A DNA stretch of 64,000 bases, taken from NCBI GenBank assembly GCA_946480785.1, contig CAMLLD010000012.1, forward strand, positions 1-64,000, given 5' to 3'. Under the pieces are notes generated by a model. The model saw only the letters and a list, made by a program, of their open reading frames with translations. It made no database searches and was not told the DNA's origin. Below, piece by piece: positions 1 through 8,939 of the stretch (within the stretch, counting starts at the first letter, position 1; each line of letters begins with the position of its first letter). The position numbers and the translations under genes were made by a program. The stretch comes from an uncultured Blastocatellia bacterium. Its GTDB lineage: Bacteria > Acidobacteriota > Blastocatellia > Pyrinomonadales > Pyrinomonadaceae.

Positions 1-1
1 G

Positions 2-258
2 CGCCACACGTTGTCGGAATTGACAGGCCCGGTTTACGGCCATGAGACCGTGCGGAGCGGCGACAACGATCTCACCACCCAGCACAAGGGCGAGCCGCTC
101 GGCGAGCGCATCATCGTGCACGGCCACGTGCTCGACGAGGACGGCCGGGGCGTTGCGAACACGCTGGTCGAGATCTGGCAGGCCAATGCCTGCGGCCGCT
201 ACATCCATGTCCGCGACCAGCATCCGGCGCCGCTCGATCCGAACTTTACGGGCGCGGG
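2..258 (+). CDS. pcaH: Protocatechuate 3,4-dioxygenase beta subunit fragment (foreign)
   Basis: A fragment of about 85 codons, open at the window edge. The frame shows the N-terminal region of intradiol dioxygenase PcaH: SELTGPVYGHE, then NDLT, GEPLGERIIVHGHV, LDEDGRGVANTLVEIWQANA and PLDPNFTGAGR, in the family order. PcaH opens the ring of protocatechuate to beta-carboxymuconate as part of an iron-containing alpha/beta complex. Similarity stops after FTGAGR, well before the iron-ligand residues, and the frame then runs into a stop inside sequence of the opposite-strand peptidase. Nearly every codon ends in G or C, unlike the rest of the window. I infer foreign DNA joined here, most likely by assembly; identity as PcaH is fairly secure. 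Confidence 0.8.
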
Positions 259-2273
259 CCGCGCGCAATCGGATGCGACGTGTTCAACTCGATCCGCATG
301 ATCGATCCCGGCACGTAAAACTCGGTCTTCGGCAAACCCGCCACCAGATCGCGCACCGGCAACTTAAACTGCTCGATCGCAAAATCCGACGCGCGATTCA
401 ACAACACGAGCGTTCCGCCCGCGGTGACAAACTCGCGCAACGCTTTCACGCCTTCCGCTCCCACACCGCCAGTCAACTCCGGCGGCATCGTGCCTCCGCG
501 ATAACCATTCAAGATCGTGCGCGCCGCCTGATCCGGAATCACGATCGTGTCAAACTTCTCGATCAGCTTTCCCGCGCGCAACTCGTCATCGCGCAACGAC
601 CGCACGTCGCGCCCGTTATTCTCCAGCACAAACCTGGTCCAACCCTCGTCAATCGCCGGCACCGACGAGCGATATAGCGCCACTCGTTTCGTGATCTCAT
701 ATCTCGGAAGCGTATTGTCGTCACACCAGTCGAGCGCCTGACAACGAAACGGCGCCTTGATCGGCTTAACATTCACGTCCGTCAACAGCGACATACTGTG
801 GGCAGTCACGTCGTAAGGCGCGATCGGGTGTCCCGTTGAATCACGCAGATCCGGATAGTGCTGCAATTCGAGCAACGCCTTCGCAAAAGCACCATACGGT
901 TGCGCGAGCCTCACGACTTTTCCGGCGAGGTGTGGACCAACTGCACAGTACTCGATCTCGACGCCTGCTCTCGTGAGCGCGTTGTCGAGAGCGAGATAGT
1001 TATTTTTGTTACCTCTTATCAACTCGTAACCCCAGATCTCACCCTTCGCTCTTGGGCGCACTGCCTGTGCGCCGATCTCATAGAACCGCTGCAACCACTG
1101 CGCCCGATTGTTCGCGGCGTGCTGCAACAACAGAAACGCGCCCGTTGTCATGTAGTTCGTGATGTCGCGGAGATGCCACTCACCACCACGCCACAATGGT
1201 CCAAAGTTCGCCGACTCTTTCTGCGGATCGTATCCCTCGCGCGACGTGAGCTCTTCAAACTTCAACGTGATCGGTGAAGCGATCCGCGCGGAAGCCGTCT
1301 CAGACAGAATGCGTACGCCGCCGTGATAGTGCGAATACGCGCGTGACGGCGTCCACGCGTCGTAAGTCGAATTGGTCGTGATGCCCTGAAATCCTTTCGC
1401 GCGCATCTGCTGGGCGAGCCAGTTGCCGAGCTGTGTGTAGCCTTCGACGATCTGGCGCGGCACGTTCGGCTCGACCGGCGCCATGTAAGGCGGCAGAAAC
1501 AGGCGCGAACCCGCCGCACCCTGCTGGTGTATGTCGTGGACGATCTGCGGATGCCAGACGTTGTGAATCTTATCGACGGTGAGTTGCGTCTCGAGCTGGG
1601 TGAAGGCGTACCAGTCGCGATTGTTATCGTGGCCGGTGTACTTGTGATAAAGCTCGGGCGGATCCGTGCCTTCGTAAGGTGTGCCGAGCGTTTTGTCATA
1701 CCAGTTCTTGACGATGTCGACGCCATCGGGATTGAGCGACGGCACGAGCAGGATGATCGTGTTATCGAGAATCTTCTGCACGTCGGGCTCGTTTGACGAC
1801 GCGAGCCGGTGCGCGATCAGCATGCTCGACAAATACGAACCCACTTCCGTCGAGTGAATGCCGCACGTGATGAGCACGATCGTCTTGCCGCGTTTGATCA
1901 ACTCCGCGGCTTTGCGGTTGCGAACGCCCGGCGCGCCGAGCTTACGCGGGTCCGCAAGCTGCGCCTGTATCTGTTTATACTCCTCCAATCGCGCGAGGTT
2001 TGCAGGCGAACTGATCGTGGCCATGACGAACGGCTTGCCCATCGTCGTTTGCCCGAGAGTTTCAAAGATCACGCGGTCACTCGCGCGGTCCAACTGCTCG
2101 AAGTATTTGACGACGTCGCTCCATGACGCGAGTTTTCGATCGTCGCCCGGCGTAAACCCGAGCACTTCCGCAGGCATCGGAACATCGGCCGCGCCCGCTG
2201 GCTGAAGCGACTGTGCCGGACGCGCGAACGCGCTCACGAGCAGAAGCAGCAACACAGAAAGTTTCAGAGTCAT
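246..2273 (-). CDS. M14-family zinc carboxypeptidase, C-terminally truncated
   Basis: A secreted metallopeptidase of the M14 superfamily. The start chosen (2273) gives an N-terminal signal peptide, MTLKLSVLLLLLVSAFARP; an upstream in-frame extension lacks one. Zinc-site motifs seen are H140-S-T-E143 (GIHSTEVGSYLSS) and a later His in VHDIHQQGAAGSRLFLPPY around residue 242, with DGVDIVKNWYD and NNRDWYAFTQLET typical of this branch. The readable protein is 675 residues, but the family usually continues after the NTSHPIA motif for a couple of hundred residues. Here it ends ARGPRP-stop inside the foreign pcaH fragment, so the last residues are artefactual. The active-site half looks complete. Confidence 0.85.
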   Translation of the reverse strand: MTLKLSVLLLLLVSAFARPAQSLQPAGAADVPMPAEVLGFTPGDDRKLASWSDVVKYFEQLDRASDRVIFETLGQTTMGKPFVMATISSPANLARLEEYKQIQAQLADPRKLGAPGVRNRKAAELIKRGKTIVLITCGIHSTEVGSYLSSMLIAHRLASSNEPDVQKILDNTIILLVPSLNPDGVDIVKNWYDKTLGTPYEGTDPPELYHKYTGHDNNRDWYAFTQLETQLTVDKIHNVWHPQIVHDIHQQGAAGSRLFLPPYMAPVEPNVPRQIVEGYTQLGNWLAQQMRAKGFQGITTNSTYDAWTPSRAYSHYHGGVRILSETASARIASPITLKFEELTSREGYDPQKESANFGPLWRGGEWHLRDITNYMTTGAFLLLQHAANNRAQWLQRFYEIGAQAVRPRAKGEIWGYELIRGNKNNYLALDNALTRAGVEIEYCAVGPHLAGKVVRLAQPYGAFAKALLELQHYPDLRDSTGHPIAPYDVTAHSMSLLTDVNVKPIKAPFRCQALDWCDDNTLPRYEITKRVALYRSSVPAIDEGWTRFVLENNGRDVRSLRDDELRAGKLIEKFDTIVIPDQAARTILNGYRGGTMPPELTGGVGAEGVKALREFVTAGGTLVLLNRASDFAIEQFKLPVRDLVAGLPKTEFYVPGSIMRIELNTSHPIARGPRP
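254..268. other. Chimeric junction between pcaH fragment and M14 peptidase gene
   Basis: Plus-strand PcaH homology ends in the same few bases where minus-strand peptidase homology ends. The GC-rich stretch GGGCCGCGCGC sits at the join and could belong to either side, so the break cannot be placed exactly. Both genes are cut in mid-domain and neither resumes within the window. Confidence 0.75.
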
Positions 2274-2411
2274 CCGGCGCAGTTTAGCACCAAAAATGCG
2301 GCAATAAGGCCGATAAAGGCGCTTGCCGAGCGCGACCGGCCCGTGTAAAGTAACGGGCGTTTCTACCCCGCGCACTCCCCGTTTTAGAAAACCTGTTGGA
2401 GGTTAAACTGG

Positions 2412-4799
2412 ATGTCGAGTGAAAGCATCCCTGCAAACGAATACCCTGATCGAGTGGGGTTCAAGCCAGACAATCCATACCTGGCGACTTTTCGACCTTA
2501 CATTCCAGCCGGAGTCAGGCTGCGAGAACTCACGATCCTGCCATTGATCATCGGCACGTTTCTCGGCGTGGTCTTCGGCGCTTCGTCGTTGTATCTGGTT
2601 TTGAAAGTCGGACTCACGGTCAGCGCCTCGATTCCAGTAGCAGTCATCTCGATCACTCTCTTCCGCGTGTTGTCGAAACTGGGAATTCGTGACGCGACCA
2701 TACTGGAAAACAACATCGTGCAGACGGCGGGTTCCGCCGGTGAGTCGATCGCGTTCGGTATCGGCGTGACGATGCCGGCGATCCTGATCCTGGGTTTCGA
2801 TCTCGAGCTCTCGCGCGTGATGCTCGTAGCGACACTCGGCGGTTTGCTCGGCATCCTGATGATGATTCCGCTCCGACGCGCGCTCATCGTCGCGCAGCAC
2901 GGCTATTTGAAATATCCCGAAGGCACTGCGTGTGCGGAAGTGCTGAAGGCGGGCGCGTCTGATGAATCGCGCGCGGCGGCGCGACAAGGCGTGCGCGACA
3001 CGGCGGTCGTGGACCAGGCAGCCACGGGCGGCAAAACGATTATCAGCGGTTTCGGTATCGGGTTCCTTTACTACGGCATCCAGGAAGTCTTCAAGACGTG
3101 GAAGGAATATCCTACGAAAGAGTTTGGTCCGCCGTTTCAGGGTGGCTCGATCTCGATTGAAAACAACCCGGCGTTGTTGGGTGTGGGTTACATCATCGGA
3201 CCGCGCATCGCGTCGATCATGGTCGCCGGCGGCGTGCTCGCTTACCTCGTGTTGATTCCCGCCATCAAGTATTTCGGCGGCGGCTGGGTGACGCCGCTGG
3301 CCCCGGAAACAACTCACCTGATCAAAGACATGTCGGTGAGCCAGATTCAAAAGGGCTACATCCTTTACATCGGCGCGGGCGCGGTGGCCGCGGGCGGAAT
3401 CATCAGTCTGTTCCGATCGCTGCCGACGATCTGGAGCGGTTTGAAAGGCGGCCTGGCTGACTTGCGCCGCTCGGGCGCCGGCTCGTCAGACAATGCGCCG
3501 CGCACCGATCAGGACCTGTCGATGAAGTTTGTGTTGGCGGGCATCATCCTGCTGATGGTCGTGATCATGATCGTGCCGCAGTTGAACCTCCGCTTCAACA
3601 TTCTCGGCGCGCTTTTGATCATCGCGTTCGGTTTTCTGTTCGTGACGGTTTCATCGCGACTGACGGGTGAAGTCGGTTCGTCGTCAAACCCGATCTCGGG
3701 CATGACGGTGGCGACGTTGCTGCTGACGTGTCTCGTGTTTCTGATCATCGGTTGGACCGCGCCGCCGTACTTCGTTACCGCGCTTTCGATCGGCGGTATC
3801 GTCTGTATCGCGGCGTCAAACGGCGGCACGACTTCGCAGGACTTGAAGACCGGATTTCTCGTGGGCTCGACGCCGAAGTATCAGCAGGTTGCGATTCTCG
3901 TCGGCGCGCTCGTTTCGGCGCTTGCGCTCGGTCCGATTCTGCTGGCAATGAACCAATCGGGCAGCATTTACGTTCCCGTCGCGCAGAACAAAGACTTCAG
4001 TTTCCCGGCCGGTTTTGCGTTCACTCCCGATCAGTTTGTGAAGAGCGGCGACCAGCCCAAACAGGAGAAAATCACGGGCGGACAGGCGAGCTCCGACAGC
4101 AACAGTTATAACGTCGTGCACAAGACCGGCACTGAGTACGGACCGCCGGGACGTTATCTCGTCAACGCGCAGGGCCAGCCGATCTATCTAGCTGACCCCG
4201 GCATCAACGGCATCTACGACAAGGTGCCCGGCACGAACAACACGGTCGCAAAGTTTACAGCGCCGAAAGCGACCTTGATGTCCTACATCATCAAGGGAAT
4301 TTTGAGTCGCCAGTTGCCGTGGGGACTCGTACTGCTCGGAGTCATGATCACCATTGTGCTCGAGTTGAGCGGCGTGCCGTCGCTGGCTTTCGCGGTGGGC
4401 GTGTATCTGCCGATCTCAACGTCGGCGCCGATCTTCGTTGGCGGCGCGGTACGTTGGCTGGTCGACAAGTATCTGCGCAAGAAGCCGGAGAATCGTGAGT
4501 TGTCGGAAGAGCAGATGGCCGCCGAGACTGACAAGAGCCCGGGCGTGTTGCTTGCTTCCGGTTACATTGCCGGCGCGACGCTCGCGGGCGTGCTTTATGC
4601 TTTCCTGAATTTGAAAGAAAGCATCGTGACGTGGCTCAAAGGTTTCGAGGAGTGGGCCACGAACAGCAACGCCTTCTTCGAGGGGCCGAACTCCAACGTT
4701 CTCGGTCTGATTCCGTTCCTCTTGCTGACGGTCCTGCTTTACCTCGTTGGGCGAGAGTTGGTACTGAAACCGGCGCCGGCTGCGCGGCGAGAAGAGTGA
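2412..4799 (+). CDS. OPT family oligopeptide transporter
   Basis: A 795-residue polytopic membrane protein of the OPT superfamily, likely a proton-coupled importer of small peptides or metal-ligand complexes. It begins with a short cytoplasmic segment, then RELTILPLIIGTFLGVVFGA and many hydrophobic helices. OPT hallmarks include ENNIVQTAGSAGESIAFG and YPEGTACAEVL. A perfect GGAGG at 2398-2402 lies nine bases before the ATG. The insert around residues 520-610 between helices is hydrophilic (GGQASSDSNSYN) and probably extracytoplasmic. The next gene starts four bases after the stop codon, so the two are probably co-transcribed. Family is clear; substrate cannot be read from sequence. Confidence 0.93.
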   Translation: MSSESIPANEYPDRVGFKPDNPYLATFRPYIPAGVRLRELTILPLIIGTFLGVVFGASSLYLVLKVGLTVSASIPVAVISITLFRVLSKLGIRDATILENNIVQTAGSAGESIAFGIGVTMPAILILGFDLELSRVMLVATLGGLLGILMMIPLRRALIVAQHGYLKYPEGTACAEVLKAGASDESRAAARQGVRDTAVVDQAATGGKTIISGFGIGFLYYGIQEVFKTWKEYPTKEFGPPFQGGSISIENNPALLGVGYIIGPRIASIMVAGGVLAYLVLIPAIKYFGGGWVTPLAPETTHLIKDMSVSQIQKGYILYIGAGAVAAGGIISLFRSLPTIWSGLKGGLADLRRSGAGSSDNAPRTDQDLSMKFVLAGIILLMVVIMIVPQLNLRFNILGALLIIAFGFLFVTVSSRLTGEVGSSSNPISGMTVATLLLTCLVFLIIGWTAPPYFVTALSIGGIVCIAASNGGTTSQDLKTGFLVGSTPKYQQVAILVGALVSALALGPILLAMNQSGSIYVPVAQNKDFSFPAGFAFTPDQFVKSGDQPKQEKITGGQASSDSNSYNVVHKTGTEYGPPGRYLVNAQGQPIYLADPGINGIYDKVPGTNNTVAKFTAPKATLMSYIIKGILSRQLPWGLVLLGVMITIVLELSGVPSLAFAVGVYLPISTSAPIFVGGAVRWLVDKYLRKKPENRELSEEQMAAETDKSPGVLLASGYIAGATLAGVLYAFLNLKESIVTWLKGFEEWATNSNAFFEGPNSNVLGLIPFLLLTVLLYLVGRELVLKPAPAARREE

Positions 4800-4803
4800 G
4801 TTG

Positions 4804-5574
4804 ATGAGTAACCGAATTGTTGGCTTGGTTCTGCTGATCGCGTTGGCGGGTTCGGTCGTGTTGGCCCAGAACCCGCCTGCTCGATCGCCGACGGAAACGA
4901 CGCGTCTGTTTTATCAACTGATGCGCGAGAAGAAGTTTCGCGAGGCGTTTGGGTTGTCGATTTATCGACCGGCGATCGATTCGCTGTCGCCGCAGGAGTT
5001 TGAAGAGCTACGGCCTGACTTTGAGAAGATGGCGCTCGCGGTCAGCGAAAAGATTCCCGAGAAGATCGACGTTTCCGGCGAACAGATTAGCGGCGACGTG
5101 GCCACGGTTTTCGTGAAAGTGCTCGACCCGGATGGTAAAGAGAAAGTCGAGCCGGCGACGCTGATGAAGCTCGATAACAGTTGGATCATCGGTGACAAGG
5201 AAAACCTCGAGCTCGTCAAGAAAGCCGGCAAGCAGTTTTTCTTCGAGGCCCGCATCAATGCGCATCACAGCGACGTGCAGGACATGATGACGCGCATCTC
5301 GCTGGCGCAGGTGCTCTACAGCCAGAATCACAACGGGCAGTTTGGTAACTCGGCGGAGTTGATCGCGGCGGGTGTCGTGCCGAAGGACATCGAAGGCGTT
5401 GAATCGACCGGCTACAAATTCCAGATCAACCGGGCCGCGGACGGCAAATCGTGGTACGCGACCGCCGAACCAGCGCAATACGGCCGCACCGGCCGCCTCT
5501 CCTTTTACCTCGACGCCACCGGCGTCCGCAGCGGCGACAACGGCGGCAAGCCGTTGGTGGTGAAGAGTAATTAA
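4804..5574 (+). CDS. Secreted protein with pilin-like C-terminal domain
   Basis: A 256-residue exported protein. The ATG at 4804 is preferred; a TTG sits directly before it. Residues 1-21 (MSNRIVGLVLLIALAGSVVLA) are a signal peptide. Residues 30-145 look like an NTF2/DUF4878-type alpha+beta domain (FYQLMREKKFREAFGLSIY, then SGDVATVFVKVLDPDG and a SWIIGD strand). From about 150 on it resembles the C-terminal part of acidobacterial type IV pilin-like proteins: TGYKFQI, WYATAEPAQYGRTGRLSFYLD, TGVRSGDNGGKP. It lacks a class III prepilin cleavage site at the N-terminus, so it is not itself an ordinary pilin. It follows the OPT gene closely; function unknown. Confidence 0.7.
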   Translation: MSNRIVGLVLLIALAGSVVLAQNPPARSPTETTRLFYQLMREKKFREAFGLSIYRPAIDSLSPQEFEELRPDFEKMALAVSEKIPEKIDVSGEQISGDVATVFVKVLDPDGKEKVEPATLMKLDNSWIIGDKENLELVKKAGKQFFFEARINAHHSDVQDMMTRISLAQVLYSQNHNGQFGNSAELIAAGVVPKDIEGVESTGYKFQINRAADGKSWYATAEPAQYGRTGRLSFYLDATGVRSGDNGGKPLVVKSN

Positions 5575-5673
5575 AATCTTGCGCCTGTGCTGCGAGGTCT
5601 CTAGAATGGCCTTGCGGCTGCCCCCCAATTGCCTCTCGGTTGGCCCATCCTCAAATTTTTAGTGGACCCAAAG

Positions 5674-6117
5674 ATGTCGGAGCTTCCTCGCAGAATCGTG
5701 GCCCATCTGCGCCGTTTCGTCGGCAACCGGCGGCGCTTTAAGCGCATGCGCGCTCGCCTCGATTTCACGCTCAGCCTCTCCGATCCGCGCGTCAACACCA
5801 ACGGCTCGCGCTGGCTGCCCACACTCAACGGCCACACTTTCGACGTGAGCACGAGCGGCCTCGCACTGATCGTTTCCGCGATCCGCATCGGCGAACACTA
5901 CCTCACCGGCTCAGACCGTCGACTATATTTGAAAGTGCAATTGCCGAGTGGCGCGGTGGAGATGAAGGTCGCGCCCGTCCGCTACGAGAGCCTCGACGAA
6001 GATCACGAAGAAACCGGCTACCTGATCGGCGCCCGCATCGTGGAGATGGACGATTCAGACCGGGTAAGCTTTAACGACTACGTCAACAAGCTGTTGACAC
6101 GCTCCCAACCTACTTAA
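5674..6117 (+). CDS. PilZ-like domain protein
   Basis: A 147-residue cytoplasmic protein. The N-terminus is very basic (RRIVAHLRRFVGNRRRFKRMRARLDFTL). Then comes the pattern TFDVSTSGLALIVSAIRIG, which matches the D-x-S-x-x-G box of PilZ domains, with the preceding arginines possibly serving as the c-di-GMP-binding R-x-x-x-R part. C-terminal strands (LYLKVQLPSGAVEMKVAPVRYE, GYLIGARIVEMD) fit the PilZ barrel. A GTG twelve bases upstream is an alternative start; neither has a strong ribosome binding site. Its last eight bases overlap the convergent CBM9-like gene. A c-di-GMP effector role is inferred. Confidence 0.75.
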   Translation: MSELPRRIVAHLRRFVGNRRRFKRMRARLDFTLSLSDPRVNTNGSRWLPTLNGHTFDVSTSGLALIVSAIRIGEHYLTGSDRRLYLKVQLPSGAVEMKVAPVRYESLDEDHEETGYLIGARIVEMDDSDRVSFNDYVNKLLTRSQPT

Positions 6118-6748
6118 AACGCAACTCGCCAAACGCTTCAGGCACGTGGAAAGCCGGTTCGGGTGTGTGCGTCGGACGCCACGCGAGATAACGATCCGGC
6201 GCCTCAGGCCCAACGCAACGGAACAGATTCACCAGCCACACATCTCCGCGAGTCGGTTTCGGAATTGACTCACTCCACGGAATCGCGATTCCAATCCGCA
6301 CTTTCTCCTCGGAAGCGCTAGCGGCCGCCTTCATTCCAGACCGGTACTCCCAATCCGTGTGGCGACCCTCGGGCGTTACCACAATCCCCAAGTCAACCCA
6401 CTCACCCGTCGGCGCGGCATTGAACTCAAAGTATCGCGCAGGTGTTGCCGGATTCGGCGCGACAAAGATCTCACACACGTCGCGGTCCCACAGCCCGAGC
6501 GTCTTGCGATCCGTCTTCGGCTCGGCTGAAACAACCAGCAGCTCGTGTTGGTTGCAAACAAAGCGCACGTGCAACGCTTCATCCGACCAGCAGATGCGCA
6601 CTTCAGCGTGTCGCTGGATCGGCGCTGGCGCACCCGACCACAGATGCGCGATCGTCACCGGCCCACACTCCTCCCACACCGCGGCGTCAAACTCCGCCAC
6701 ACCAACAGCACGCACAAACGGTGCTTGAATCACTTCGCGTCCAGGCAT
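6110..6748 (-). CDS. Carbohydrate-binding family 9-like protein
   Basis: A 212-residue protein, a single CBM9-like/DOMON-type beta-sandwich. Visible are the conserved start (FDAAVWEECGPVTIAHLW), EVRICWSDEALHVRFVCN, the WDRDVCEIFVAPNP box typical of this group, then YFEFNAAPTGEWVDL and AIPWSESIPKP, followed by WLVNLFRC. No signal peptide is seen, so it may be cytoplasmic or need another partner. Its start overlaps the upstream LOG-like gene by 19 bases and that gene overlaps the MFS gene, so the three form a tight minus-strand operon. The ligand is unknown. Confidence 0.8.
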   Translation of the reverse strand: MPGREVIQAPFVRAVGVAEFDAAVWEECGPVTIAHLWSGAPAPIQRHAEVRICWSDEALHVRFVCNQHELLVVSAEPKTDRKTLGLWDRDVCEIFVAPNPATPARYFEFNAAPTGEWVDLGIVVTPEGRHTDWEYRSGMKAAASASEEKVRIGIAIPWSESIPKPTRGDVWLVNLFRCVGPEAPDRYLAWRPTHTPEPAFHVPEAFGELRFK

Positions 6749-7275
6749 TTTTCGATCAACTTATCCGGATCGCCGTCAGCAAACACACGTGCCGTCGTCG
6801 AGCGTTTACCAAACTTCTGCAGCACATAACTCGACTCATCCGCGACGCCGCCCGTGCCCGTCAAACACCCAATGATCTTTCCCTCATCGTGCGCAATCGT
6901 GAACTCATTCAACGATCCCATCGCGCCCGCGACGAACAACACCACGTCGCACGAACGCACCAGCACGACGTTCCGTCCTTTCAAACCAAAACCCGTGTAG
7001 ACAATCGCATCGCACGCATCGAGCGGCAGCTTGTAATGTTCGACATGCTCGACTTCGTTGCTCGCCGGCGAGACGCCGATGTGAAAAGAACCTGCATCGT
7101 GCGCTGCTTTGCCGACGACGTAAACGATTCCCGTCGTCGCGCCCGTAAAAAGCACGACGTTGTGTTTGGCGATCGCCTGGGCCAACTGCGTCGCTTTTTC
7201 GACCAGCGCTTTGCCCATGTCGAGCCGCGCACTGTCCGGCGCGGCCGAGCCCATCACTCCGATTCTAGTTCGCAT
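6730..7275 (-). CDS. LOG/SLOG-type nucleotide-binding protein (TIGR00725-like)
   Basis: A 181-residue Rossmann-like protein. It begins with IGVMGSAAP, contains VVLFTGATTGIVYVVGKAAHDAG (the GGxxGxM-type loop of SLOG/LOG proteins in altered form), HYKLPLDACDAIVYTGFGLKGRNVVLVRSCD, and VVLFVAGAMGSLNEFTIAHDEGKIIG, which corresponds to the G-x-x-G-T-x-x-E region (here GAMGSLNE). LOG proteins cleave nucleoside monophosphates in cytokinin activation; the TIGR00725 branch is of unknown function. The start overlaps the MFS stop by 22 bases, implying translational coupling. Annotators often call such genes lysine decarboxylase, which is misleading. Confidence 0.75.
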   Translation of the reverse strand: MRTRIGVMGSAAPDSARLDMGKALVEKATQLAQAIAKHNVVLFTGATTGIVYVVGKAAHDAGSFHIGVSPASNEVEHVEHYKLPLDACDAIVYTGFGLKGRNVVLVRSCDVVLFVAGAMGSLNEFTIAHDEGKIIGCLTGTGGVADESSYVLQKFGKRSTTARVFADGDPDKLIEKCLDAK

Positions 7276-8579
7276 AATCTCAGCTTTCCGACGTCACGGT
7301 CCCACCAACGCTGCGTCAAAAACCACGCGAGCCCCGGCATGAGAAAGAAGATACCGATGCCAATCGTAACCAGCCGCGGCGAGATCTGAAACCGATCGAG
7401 CAGCTCGCCGGTCGTGTAATTTGAAAACGCCATCGTCAACGTGAGCAGCGCCAGCTCGGCGGCAAACACGCGCCCGCGAAAGTTGTCCGCGACACCGCGT
7501 TGCAGCATCACCGTCGAGAAGACCCAGAGAATACTGCCGCCACAATGTGCGACGCCGAGCACGACCAGCGCAAACACAAAACTCGTCGCACTCCCGAAAG
7601 CAACATAAAATAGGCCGGCGATGAGAAACGAAATCCCGATCGCTGTTTGCATTCGGCGCTCGCCTTCGCCCGAGAGCCGGCGCGCGACGATTGGCCCAAC
7701 CGCCGTGCCGATACCGCGCGCCGCAAAGAGCACGCCGATTCCGGTCGCGGCGCTTTTGCCGACCGGAAAGATCCGTTCGCCAAACACGGCGAGGAGCGTC
7801 AATATGCCACCGCCGAGTCCCCACGCCGGTTTGACAAGTAACAGCGCGAGCACGCGCGGGCGGTCCTTCACGTAGCGAATGCCTTCGATCGTTTCCGTGA
7901 TGCCGAGCGCGCGGCCGAAACTTAATTTCTGGCGCTCGCGTTGGCGGCGTTTCTGCACGCGAATACTCGCGATCAAAGCGGCCGAGAGCAGGTAGCTGGC
8001 GGCGTCGAGAATGAAAGCGACGTTGGTGCCGAACCAGCCCGTGATCAAGCCGCCGATCGCGGCGCCAATTGTGAGCATCGCCGACCACGTTACCGACGAG
8101 ATCGCGTTTGCTGCCACGAGTTCACGGTCGTCGACGATCGAAGGAATCGCCGCGGTCTTCGCCGGCTCGAAGAACGTCGAAAGCCCGAGTTGCAGCACCG
8201 TCAGCACGTAAACGATCCACAACTGATCCGCGCGACGAACGAAAAGAAACCCAAGGACGACTAGAGCCCGCAGCAGGTCCGACACGATCATGATCCGCTG
8301 ACGGCTGAAACGATCCGCCACCACGCCCGACAGTGGTCCAAACAAAAAACTCGGCACGAAGCGCGCGACGAGCAACAGCCCTACGTCGCGACCCGAACCG
8401 GTCAGAGTCAAAATGATCGTGTAGAGCGCGATCGTGTCGAACCAGTCGCCCATCTGGCTGACGACCTGGCCCAGCCACAGTTGCCGGAAGCTGCGATTCC
8501 GGCGCAGCAGATCGATGTAGCCGACGGTTTCGTAAGTCGGCGGGCCTTTCTTTGCGACCTTCTCGACGGACATCCGCAT
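7254..8579 (-). CDS. MFS transporter, MFS_3-type exporter
   Basis: A 441-residue major facilitator with about twelve membrane segments. The start at 8579 (MRMSVEKVAKK) is chosen because the N-terminal signature of the family (LLRRNRSFRQLWLGQVVSQMGDWFDTIALY) begins about 25 residues later; a longer reading frame upstream lacks sense. The loop GVVADRFSRQRIMIVSDLLRAL is the conserved cytoplasmic MFS motif A region. This branch (Pfam MFS_3, annotated as transmembrane secretion effector) commonly exports siderophores, drugs or other small molecules. It is first in a three-gene overlapping operon with the LOG-like and CBM9-like genes; substrate unknown. Confidence 0.88.
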   Translation of the reverse strand: MRMSVEKVAKKGPPTYETVGYIDLLRRNRSFRQLWLGQVVSQMGDWFDTIALYTIILTLTGSGRDVGLLLVARFVPSFLFGPLSGVVADRFSRQRIMIVSDLLRALVVLGFLFVRRADQLWIVYVLTVLQLGLSTFFEPAKTAAIPSIVDDRELVAANAISSVTWSAMLTIGAAIGGLITGWFGTNVAFILDAASYLLSAALIASIRVQKRRQRERQKLSFGRALGITETIEGIRYVKDRPRVLALLLVKPAWGLGGGILTLLAVFGERIFPVGKSAATGIGVLFAARGIGTAVGPIVARRLSGEGERRMQTAIGISFLIAGLFYVAFGSATSFVFALVVLGVAHCGGSILWVFSTVMLQRGVADNFRGRVFAAELALLTLTMAFSNYTTGELLDRFQISPRLVTIGIGIFFLMPGLAWFLTQRWWDRDVGKLRLCELESE

Positions 8580-8939
8580 GAGCTTGCAGTCCCAAACGAT
8601 CCTTGTCAAACCATACTGACCGAAAGTTTCAGTTTGACCTGTCAGAATCAGAGATCGAAAACCAAACCCGCGAAATTTCGCGGTAGTTCTAACGGCACGG
8701 CGCTTGTGATAAGGGAGCGCGCGGCGCAGAAGTCCCAGACTTCGCGGGCTCTCCGCACGGGGCCCGTAGCCGCTACAAGTTCTCTGAAATCGAAATCTCA
8801 CCCAGCACGGCAATCCAAATGCGGAGTGCCAACTTGCCCAATTTGCCGGGGACGAATTGAGTTGCTCCCAATTCGTCTCCGGCGCGCTTGAGTGAGAATG
8901 ATTTCAGCGCAGCAGACCCGACGCGTATCAGGAGAAGCA
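8580..8939. promoter_or_regulatory. Divergent intergenic region with two inverted repeats
   Basis: About 360 bases separate the divergent MFS and HD-GYP genes. No coding region is convincing here. It holds a perfect 16-base palindrome, CCGCGAAATTTCGCGG at 8668-8683, and an inverted repeat at 8848-8880 with arms around GACGAATTG / CAATTCGTC and a nine-base loop, ending about 60 bases before the HD-GYP start. AGGAG at 8930-8934 is the ribosome binding site of the plus-strand gene. The palindromes could be operators or RNA hairpins; neither is followed by a T-run. Confidence 0.5.

Noticed and set aside
11..301. Small complete gene of 96 codons at the left end
   Set aside because: It is the pcaH fragment read on through the junction into unrelated DNA; the stop codon is accidental.
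2403..3350. 315-codon minus-strand open frame antisense to the OPT transporter
   Set aside because: Arg/His/Asp-rich composition without domain signs, explained by the codon bias of the real gene on the other strand.
6730..7275. Lysine decarboxylase
   Set aside because: Only the old family name suggests it; the sequence is a SLOG-type nucleotide-binding protein with no PLP site.
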